Both the position numbers and the translations under genes were made by a program. The notes below the pieces were generated by a model. The model did no database searches. It worked only from the letters and a program-made list of their open reading frames with translations, and had not been told where the DNA came from. From Verrucomicrobiales bacterium (GTDB lineage: Bacteria; Verrucomicrobiota; Verrucomicrobiia; Verrucomicrobiales; DEV007): DNA of 22,036 nt. This document shows positions 16,071-22,036 of this stretch, one piece after another (position 1 is the first letter of the stretch; each line of letters starts with the position of its first letter). The stretch covers positions 1-22,036 of the forward strand of contig NZSO01000001.1 in assembly GCA_002696885.1 (NCBI GenBank), read 5' to 3'.

Positions 16071-16874
16071 TCAATGTAATTTAAACTTTCCAGACTGAGA
16101 CATAAATTGAACAGGATTCTTATAAACTATCTTATCGATATATTCATCATCATAACCTCTTCTTCTCATCTCGAGTGCAGCCTTTGGAACTGACAACGGA
16201 TCACTTATCCCCCAATCACATGCACTATTAAGCCAAACATTTTCATCTCCAAACATTTCCAACATATCAATTGCTCTGTTGTGCGTCACTTTTGATTCTG
16301 GATATAATGTCATTCCAGCCCAATATCCGTTACTCAAAACTATGTTAGCGGTATGTTCTTCAACGTGATCAATTATCACCTTTGAAGGATCAATTTTTGA
16401 CTGATTATTCAAGGCATCAACAATCAACTTTGTACCCTTTAGCTTGTCCTCTAGATGCGGTGTATGAACAAGGATCATCTGATCGTGATCAGCGGCAAGT
16501 TGGATATGTTCTTCCAAAATCAAAAGCTCATTTTTTGAATTCTTATTTAACCCAATTTCTCCTATCCCAAGAACATTATCAGCAGGGATAAAATTGGGAA
16601 TAATAGAAATAACCTCTCTTGCTAGACCTACATCCTCAGCTTCTTTGGGATTAATGCATAACCAACAATAATGATCTATACAAAACTTGGCTGCTCTTTT
16701 TGGCTCATATTCAGTAATTTGCCGAAAATAATCATAAAACCCATCCCCTGAAGATCTATCGAAGCCTGCCCAAAAAGCAGGCTCATTCACTGCCTTACAT
16801 CCTGCATATGCCAATGCTTCATAGTCAGAAGTTGTTCTACTAACCATATGAGCGTGAGGTTCAATATATCTCAT
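16071..16874 (-). CDS. eboB: EboB: TatD-like metal-dependent hydrolase
   Basis: The 267-residue protein has the amidohydrolase/TatD barrel metal ligands: His7 and His9 (EPHAH), Glu106 (GIGEIGLN), His137 (LVHTPH), His170 (IIDHVEEHT) and Asp220 (SACDWG). All five standard positions are present, so it should be catalytically active. TatD enzymes are usually DNases or phosphoesterases, but the YIEPHAHMVSRTTSDYEA start is characteristic of the EboB branch, whose reaction is unknown. There is no signal peptide. It lies 9 bp after the unrecognised small gene and 36 bp before eboE on the same strand. Confidence 0.87.
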   Translation of the reverse strand: MRYIEPHAHMVSRTTSDYEALAYAGCKAVNEPAFWAGFDRSSGDGFYDYFRQITEYEPKRAAKFCIDHYCWLCINPKEAEDVGLAREVISIIPNFIPADNVLGIGEIGLNKNSKNELLILEEHIQLAADHDQMILVHTPHLEDKLKGTKLIVDALNNQSKIDPSKVIIDHVEEHTANIVLSNGYWAGMTLYPESKVTHNRAIDMLEMFGDENVWLNSACDWGISDPLSVPKAALEMRRRGYDDEYIDKIVYKNPVQFMSQSGKFKLH

Positions 16875-16883
16875 ACAACAATA

Positions 16884-17153
16884 TTATTGATTGTTTGGTT
16901 TGGGAGCACCAAATGCTCCTTGTATATCAGCTTTATCAATTGGCTCTACACTATGATCACTTAATTTACTAAGAATTCTACCAACTCGACCAACCTCATC
17001 TGTTTGCAGTTCATTGATTGCATCCTTTAATGCGTGAAATCTATAGTCATCAGTCTGCTCATGTCTCTGAATACGATCTAAGAATGCAGCCACATCGATA
17101 AGTTTAATTCTGGCATCCATAAAGCCATGGTCAACTAAGTTTGTTTTTTTCAC
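16884..17153 (-). CDS. Small unrecognised protein at the head of the ebo genes
   Basis: An 89-residue frame from GTG (17153), or 78 residues from the ATG at 17120 (MDARIKLIDVAAFLDR), which may be the true start. I do not recognise a family. The sequence looks mainly helical, strongly charged, with no Cys, no signal peptide and no membrane segment; it ends in a flexible GAFGAPKPNNQ. It is much shorter than the usual EboA (about 200-270 residues) and shows no obvious similarity to it. Its position 9 bp before eboB and on the same strand suggests it is an ebo-associated component, perhaps a replacement for EboA or a small partner of EboB. Coding support: packed spacing, no competing frame, and ordinary amino acid composition. 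Confidence 0.7.
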   Translation of the reverse strand: MKKTNLVDHGFMDARIKLIDVAAFLDRIQRHEQTDDYRFHALKDAINELQTDEVGRVGRILSKLSDHSVEPIDKADIQGAFGAPKPNNQ

Positions 17154-17170
17154 TGAAGTAATTATTTTAA

Positions 17171-17201
17171 ATTATATTAACTCAGAGAATTGATGAGGCA
17201 A
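17171..17201 (-). promoter_or_regulatory. Candidate internal promoter for the ebo genes
   Basis: On the minus strand a perfect TATAAT (plus positions 17171-17176) is preceded by TTGCCT (17196-17201, 4 of 6 to TTGACA) at a 19-bp spacing, longer than ideal. It lies in the 66-bp gap between the cytochrome gene and the small gene, the only sizeable gap upstream of eboB. It would let the ebo genes be expressed apart from the dehydrogenase genes. AT-rich background makes chance matches likely. Confidence 0.35.
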
Positions 17202-17219
17202 GCTAACTGTAAGAAGTAA

Positions 17220-18293
17220 CTATATTCTTTTTTTAAGAGTCATTAAATACTCAACAAGGTCAACTAATTCTTGTTTAGACATTGAGTCAACAAGCCCCTC
17301 AGGCATTAGAGATCCATTAATCGGCACCTTCGAAATAATATCAGATTTATTTGTTGTCACTGTCACACCTCCAGGAACCTTCATGACCAATTCATTAGCA
17401 CTCTCACTAGTGATATAACCTATAAGAGTTAATCCCGTTTTAGTCTTTACACTATACCCTTCAAAACCAAAACTAATCGCCTGATTGGGTTCAATTATTG
17501 ATAAATACATCGCTTCTCTGGCCAACTTGTCTCCTATTTCTGTTAAAGCGGGTCCAAAATCAATTCCTACATCTCCAGCCTTATGACATGTAAAACAAAA
17601 CTTTGTATATGCTGTTTTACCACTCTCTACATTGCCACGAACTTTTACCAAGCTTGCAATATTGTATGACTTTTTATTTTCATTATTTTCAGAATTTTGT
17701 CCTAAAGCCATTTTTCTTACCTCTGGGTCAGCAGATGTCGCTAAAACTTTTAATGTCTTTTCAACAACTGATGAAGGTAGTTTTTTTCTCTTTAATAAAT
17801 TTAATAGCTCGGCTTGCCCAAGAGCACTTTTGGTTAACGCATCTGAGGCTGCGTTAGCGTCAGAAGTTGACATGCCTTGAACCAGTTCAGATAAAACTTG
17901 AACCGTTATTGGAGAATTCACAGTGCCAATAGCACGAATGAAATTTATTCTAGATTCACCCTTCTCTTTTAACAGTTTAGACATCCACTCGTTACCACCA
18001 AGCCTAACGAGAAGACTGACTGCTTCATTGTTAACATTCTCAGCAGTCGATAAGTTTGCTAGATTCGAAAGTTGATCTCTTATTGAAAATTTATCGATTA
18101 ATGTAAAGTATTCACCTATTCCAATATTCTTATTTAGGTATCGAGTTATTGAACCCTTAACTTTATCAGAACTATTCTCATAGTTAAAGGACTTGAGCTT
18201 TAACACTGTTTGAACTATCAGCTCATCCCTTGCCTCATCCGCAAAAGTTGAAGGCATCAATATAAAGGTACTAACAATAAAAAATCTTATCAT
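17220..18293 (-). CDS. Secreted HEAT-repeat cytochrome c (PVC heme-binding domain type)
   Basis: The 357-residue protein begins with a signal peptide (MIRFFIVSTFILMPSTFADE). Residues about 25-210 are helical and HEAT-like. A class I cytochrome c domain follows: haem-binding CFTCH at 233-237, GPALTEIG just after, and a probable axial Met in GSLMPEGLVDSM. This matches the Pirellula/Verrucomicrobium heme-binding domain (TIGR02603-like), normally the C-terminal part of a large dehydrogenase fusion. Here it is a separate gene 12 bp after the dehydrogenase stop, with its own export signal. It is therefore the likely electron acceptor of the upstream protein. A partial ccsA, needed to attach haem, lies upstream in the same run. 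Confidence 0.9.
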   Translation of the reverse strand: MIRFFIVSTFILMPSTFADEARDELIVQTVLKLKSFNYENSSDKVKGSITRYLNKNIGIGEYFTLIDKFSIRDQLSNLANLSTAENVNNEAVSLLVRLGGNEWMSKLLKEKGESRINFIRAIGTVNSPITVQVLSELVQGMSTSDANAASDALTKSALGQAELLNLLKRKKLPSSVVEKTLKVLATSADPEVRKMALGQNSENNENKKSYNIASLVKVRGNVESGKTAYTKFCFTCHKAGDVGIDFGPALTEIGDKLAREAMYLSIIEPNQAISFGFEGYSVKTKTGLTLIGYITSESANELVMKVPGGVTVTTNKSDIISKVPINGSLMPEGLVDSMSKQELVDLVEYLMTLKKRI

Positions 18294-18305
18294 TAAACAA
18301 ATTTC

Positions 18306-21300
18306 TTATTCTAATAAAATGCTTTGTAGTGCTGCATCCTTTTCAGGCCCCTCATGAAAATCAAATGCCCTCATATATCTAGGTTTATCTTCATCAGTAG
18401 TACCAGAATTTTTAAGAATTTTTGCCAATAGAGCGGGCGCCTTTTTACTTCTAGATCTCCAAACAATATCTTTCCCAGCCTTTGTGTTCCAGTCACCACC
18501 AGAATCGATCCATGCCTGAAAACATTCATCCCATTTACCATGAGCACCAATGCCAAGGGCTTCTAAATACCATCGGTCATTTCCATCATGCTGAAGCGCT
18601 AATCTAGCCCATAACTTTGATGAAGCTTCTCCGTCAATTTCTCTTAATGCAATCGCACATTCACGCCTTACTTGAGAACTTCTATCATTTGCAAGTTTGC
18701 TAATCACACCCAAGACATCTTGATTGAGCTGTCTCGCTAAGCGAATGGCAACAATTCTCAAATCAGAATCTAAATCACTGATGATTTTACCTATTACTTT
18801 GTTTCCTGCACCGGGCATTTTGCCTAAACACCATGCTGCACGAGCTCTATTAACCTTGTCCTTATCAGACATCATCTTCATCAAAGACTCTTCAGTTTTT
18901 TTAGAGCCCATCGAATGCAGTGCTTGCCAAGCCAAATAACGGCTCTCTAGGTCTGGTGATTTCAATGCTTTAATTGCCCCATCGACACTGTTGAAATTTC
19001 TTTTTTCAAATTTATATCCATCATGCCCTTCTGGGGTTAATCGGAATATCCTTCCACGCTCAAGATCTCTCATGCCATGCCCTCCAACACCTGGATCATA
19101 CCAATCTGCGACAAAGAGCGACCCATCAGGTCCGACTGCAACATCGCTTGGTCTGTACCAACGATCTCCACCTCCGCTTAGAAGTGGCAACATGGTTGCC
19201 TCGTAGCCTGCACCAGAATTCTTTCTAGGGTAAGCTCTACATACGTTAGGGCCTGCATCACAGTGTATTACCTGATTTATTAGATGAGGAAACATTTTAC
19301 CCTCATAAACAACAATGCCGGTTGGAGAACCCGCACCTGTTTGTAATAAATTGGGTATAACACCTGGGTCATTGAGGTGCCAGTGACGAAGTGGAATTTC
19401 TTTTTCGATATTGGTCCTTTTGTCACGCCATCCTCTACCATTAATTTCATCTCTATATCCATAGTTACCATATTCCATCACAAAATTAATTCTCACTCCC
19501 CTATTGCCATCATCATCATTATCAGACTGCCAGATACTACCAAATGAATCAACAGAGGCTTCCCAATTATTCCTAAAATTCCAACCTAGAGTTTCAACAT
19601 TTGATCCATCAAGATCACACCTGAAAACCATTCCCTGCTGATAAGGCTTACGATGGTCTCGGATTTCATTTCCCGCCTTATCGATTATAATTTTATCGTC
19701 TGGAGTTTTAAGCCCTCTAGAAGCATTACCGAAATTAAAATATAATTTTCCGTCAGGTCCAAAGCAAAAAGCATGAATACCATGGTCATGTTGTTTTCCT
19801 CCAATAACGTTAAACAGAACCTTTTTTTCATCGGGCTTATCATCTCCATTATTATCCGTGAACAAAAGAACCTGCTCACCTGCAGAAACTATTACCTTGT
19901 TCCCTAATACACATACACCATGAGGAGAATCAATGTCTCTACCTTGGTAAAAAGTTTTTACAGTGTCAGCAAGACCGTCACTATTAGTATCCTCTAATAT
20001 AATTATGCGATCACCCTCAGCACGCTTTCCATTATGGCCTCTGTAGTTTACAATCTCTGCTACCCAAACTCTGCCTCTATGGTCAACATCAATACTCGCA
20101 GGACTTAACATCATTGGCTCCGATGCAAATAACTCTGCCTGCATGCCGTCTGCCACTTCAAGCAATTCCAAAGATTCCTTTGGCTCTAAACCACTTGAAG
20201 GGCCGCTTTTACGAGACGCGATCTTTGGTTTTTCAGTGAACACTTGAAACCGAACACTGCACGCACCATTTTGATCGCTTCCTCCATTATCAAGTCCACA
20301 TGTTGCTTTAAAACGTTCTGTCCCCTTTGGGAGGTCATACTCAAGAACCGAGTTAGCGTGAACGCCAATCCCGTAATTTACTTCTTTACCGTTGATCCTT
20401 AAAGGCCCTCCCCCTGCATTCTTGCCAACTCGTGCCTCTCCCCAATCAACTCTTGCAGACTTCCATTTTAGATCCGTCAGCTTCAATTCTTTTCCCTTAA
20501 CAACAATACGGGGCTCAGCCCAATCTGCCCAATCTGCTGTATAACCATCACCAGCATCATCAACCACTAGAAATAATTTATCAGCACCAGTAACATCCAC
20601 ATCCACATCTACAGAGTGGCCTGGTGTGTTCTCTGTGATTATCTTGCTGGAAAATTTCGCATTTATTTTTTTTGATTTTAATTTGCTTACTTCCTTTTTT
20701 TTATTTCCAGGTTTTTTGAAATCTTGGTTGGCGTCTAACTCGGCTTCGTTAGGTTTGTGCGTCACTAAACCGTTGTTTGGAACGTCTAGACCTGCAGTCC
20801 AAGCTACTGCATTTAGAACAAGTTTTCTAAATCCGTCGTCTGCGAAATTAGAATGAAAATGAGCTCCAGTAAAACCAACACCTCGTCCACCATCACTTCT
20901 CTCAACAGACCAACAAAGAGTTTCCGCCCTACCCGAAGCATCGACGATATGTTTTTTGGGCCCTCTAGGCCAACTGCTCTTACCTGACCTTGCCTGATCA
21001 TCAGGTATGGCCTGTAAAATGTTAGTAACCCCTTTTTTTCCCTCCCTGAACCTCATGTTAAAGTACCACTCATCCTTGACCTTAAAGTCAACAACCCCAT
21101 TACTGATTGGATGGTTCCGATTTAATTTAGATTCTGCTACCCAATGAGGATTGATAGACCAACCGGTTTCATAATACCCTCCAATCCATTCCTGTAACGC
21201 TTTACCCGATCGACCGACAGGCACCTCAACTGCATAATGCATACACATTAATCCACATCCTCTATCGATTTCTTTCTTAACTTGATCCAAACGTTTATTT

Positions 21301-21596
21301 ATTGGGTGACCACCACCACCGTCCATGAACAAGATGATAGCATCAGCCCCCACGAAAGGATTTTCGATTTTGGGCCATCCATTTTTATGAACAACGGTTT
21401 CAATCTTACTGCCCAGAGCTTCCTTGAGATGAGCTTCCATGAGTAAAGACCCTGCATTAAATTCATGAGCTCCCCAGCCATGGCTTTTGTTTCCAGCAAT
21501 GAAAACAATTTTCGCCGTATCTTTGGAATAAGTTATTTCTATTAGTGTTAGGCTTAATGCGAATAATAAAAATCTATAAGTATGTTTAATAAGCAT
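18306..21596 (-). CDS. Secreted ThuA - NPCBM - PVC-type membrane-bound dehydrogenase - HEAT fusion
   Basis: The 1096-residue protein has a signal peptide (hydrophobic at about 8-22). Domains in order: ThuA-like at about 28-290 (KIVFIAGNKSHGWG, FMDGGGGHPIN, GVGFTGAHFHSNF); a linker rich in Lys; NPCBM/NEW2-like beta domain at about 370-456 (VNYGIGVHANSVLEYDLP) for carbohydrate binding; a TIGR02604-like beta-propeller dehydrogenase at about 480-855 (VWVAEIVNYRGH, LYFNFGNASRG, GPDGSLFVADWYDPGVGG); and HEAT repeats at about 865-1030. It probably oxidises a sugar or polyol outside the cytoplasm and passes electrons to the adjacent cytochrome c, though no substrate is shown. The HEAT domain suits contact with that cytochrome. 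Translation begins at ATG 21596, 27 bp after the ccsA stop. Confidence 0.9.
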   Translation of the reverse strand: MLIKHTYRFLLFALSLTLIEITYSKDTAKIVFIAGNKSHGWGAHEFNAGSLLMEAHLKEALGSKIETVVHKNGWPKIENPFVGADAIILFMDGGGGHPINKRLDQVKKEIDRGCGLMCMHYAVEVPVGRSGKALQEWIGGYYETGWSINPHWVAESKLNRNHPISNGVVDFKVKDEWYFNMRFREGKKGVTNILQAIPDDQARSGKSSWPRGPKKHIVDASGRAETLCWSVERSDGGRGVGFTGAHFHSNFADDGFRKLVLNAVAWTAGLDVPNNGLVTHKPNEAELDANQDFKKPGNKKKEVSKLKSKKINAKFSSKIITENTPGHSVDVDVDVTGADKLFLVVDDAGDGYTADWADWAEPRIVVKGKELKLTDLKWKSARVDWGEARVGKNAGGGPLRINGKEVNYGIGVHANSVLEYDLPKGTERFKATCGLDNGGSDQNGACSVRFQVFTEKPKIASRKSGPSSGLEPKESLELLEVADGMQAELFASEPMMLSPASIDVDHRGRVWVAEIVNYRGHNGKRAEGDRIIILEDTNSDGLADTVKTFYQGRDIDSPHGVCVLGNKVIVSAGEQVLLFTDNNGDDKPDEKKVLFNVIGGKQHDHGIHAFCFGPDGKLYFNFGNASRGLKTPDDKIIIDKAGNEIRDHRKPYQQGMVFRCDLDGSNVETLGWNFRNNWEASVDSFGSIWQSDNDDDGNRGVRINFVMEYGNYGYRDEINGRGWRDKRTNIEKEIPLRHWHLNDPGVIPNLLQTGAGSPTGIVVYEGKMFPHLINQVIHCDAGPNVCRAYPRKNSGAGYEATMLPLLSGGGDRWYRPSDVAVGPDGSLFVADWYDPGVGGHGMRDLERGRIFRLTPEGHDGYKFEKRNFNSVDGAIKALKSPDLESRYLAWQALHSMGSKKTEESLMKMMSDKDKVNRARAAWCLGKMPGAGNKVIGKIISDLDSDLRIVAIRLARQLNQDVLGVISKLANDRSSQVRRECAIALREIDGEASSKLWARLALQHDGNDRWYLEALGIGAHGKWDECFQAWIDSGGDWNTKAGKDIVWRSRSKKAPALLAKILKNSGTTDEDKPRYMRAFDFHEGPEKDAALQSILLE

Positions 21597-21623
21597 GGAG
21601 TATAGGTATTTTTGAAGTGAAAT

Positions 21624-22036
21624 TTACGATGTTGTCGTAAATGCCATTGTAACAAATGCTACAGTAAAAATAAAAGCCAAAAGAAAAAAGGATACTGCTG
21701 CTGGGACATGAAAGAAACCTTTTTTACTAGATCGATAACAACTTAATCCAACAGTTATCACTGCACATTCAATTGCATAAACAATGTATAACCACCTCAT
21801 AATACCACTAGTGAATCCATAACTGTGCAAACCTGTTTCGAGTTGGTTAACATGCCACCAAGAAAAAACTGTGATTACTAATATTAAAACTGCAATTACA
21901 TTCATTCCAAGATCCTTAATGTAGCCACCCATCCGAGCATGCAGCATTATCAATGCGCCCAAGCAAATCATTAGGGCACCATTTTCCTTAGGATCCCACC
22001 CCCAAAACCTTCCCCAACTGTCGTTGGCCCAAACCC
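21624..22036 (-). CDS. ccsA: Cytochrome c biogenesis protein CcsA-like, C-terminal part
   Basis: The minus-strand frame is open from the window edge (22036, two bases of a broken codon) to a stop at 21624, about 136 residues; the 5' part is missing. The edge carries the WWD haem-handling signature VWANDSWGRFWGWDPKENGAL, followed by a membrane helix, then WWHVNQLETGLHSYGFT, whose His is a likely haem ligand, and two more hydrophobic segments to the C-terminus. CcsA/ResC works with CcsB to carry haem across the membrane and attach it to CxxCH proteins. An ATG at 21971 lies inside the gene and is not the start. Its place 27 bp upstream of the dehydrogenase and cytochrome c genes fits a role in maturing that cytochrome. 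The tail after LHSYGFT contains an additional hydrophobic segment. Confidence 0.93.
   Translation of the reverse strand, partial: VWANDSWGRFWGWDPKENGALMICLGALIMLHARMGGYIKDLGMNVIAVLILVITVFSWWHVNQLETGLHSYGFTSGIMRWLYIVYAIECAVITVGLSCYRSSKKGFFHVPAAVSFFLLAFIFTVAFVTMAFTTTS

Noticed and set aside
18290..18310. A frameshift or stop splitting a single dehydrogenase-cytochrome gene.
   Set aside because: The downstream gene has its own ATG, signal peptide and full helical region, so this is a true two-gene arrangement.
18371..21508. Many short open frames on both strands across the dehydrogenase gene.
   Set aside because: All overlap the long ThuA-dehydrogenase frame and have no motifs, signal peptides or independent spacing.
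21624..21971. A complete 115-residue membrane protein starting at 21971.
   Set aside because: The frame stays open to the edge with the WWD motif of CcsA, so the ATG is internal.
1..22036. tRNA, rRNA, IS elements, CRISPR arrays or attachment sites.
   Set aside because: None was recognised by eye: no transposase, integrase, regular spaced repeats or cloverleaf-like segments.

Overview
The window is AT-rich (about 35-40% GC by eye), densely coded bacterial DNA. Several gene types point to the PVC superphylum, most likely a marine Verrucomicrobiota. They are a ThuA/NPCBM/'membrane-bound dehydrogenase' fusion with a neighbouring HEAT-cytochrome c of the Pirellula/Verrucomicrobium type, a CcsA-type haem protein with the WGRFWGWDPKENGAL signature, and large secreted VCBS, LamG and thrombospondin-3 proteins. 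No start codon examined has a recognisable Shine-Dalgarno sequence, so initiation looks SD-independent. The phylum call is inference from gene content.

Left part (1-9497). A secreted Ig/HYDIN-like protein runs off the left edge on the minus strand. Next on the minus strand is an rsfS-cinA pair (ribosome silencing factor and CinA/PncC), then a secreted DUF1343/NamZ exo-N-acetylmuramidase. NamZ diverges, across only 35 bp, from a plus-strand cytoplasmic NagZ-type GH3 hexosaminidase, which is followed 4 bp later by a coiled-coil C4 zinc-ribbon protein. NamZ and NagZ together suggest peptidoglycan turnover and recycling. A 1132-residue VCBS/ASPIC-UnbV lipoprotein follows.

Middle (9498-12753). 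After a 283-bp non-coding gap with a good -10 box lies a 990-residue secreted protein. It has three LamG-like domains, an Ig-like domain and thrombospondin type 3 calcium repeats. Its last two LamG domains are an ungapped duplication exactly 350 residues apart.

Right part (12765-22036), all minus strand and closely packed. In transcription order: the 3' end of ccsA (cytochrome c assembly), the ThuA-NPCBM-dehydrogenase-HEAT protein, a HEAT-cytochrome c, an unrecognised 78-89 residue protein, EboB (TatD-like), EboE (TIM barrel), EboC (UbiA-like prenyltransferase) and EboD (3-dehydroquinate synthase-like). The last four form a reduced ebo metabolite-export cluster with no visible eboA or eboF. 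The unknown small protein sits where eboA might be expected. This is the most promising candidate here for an incompletely described system. A 9-bp perfect inverted repeat ends two bases before the eboD start codon and may control its expression.
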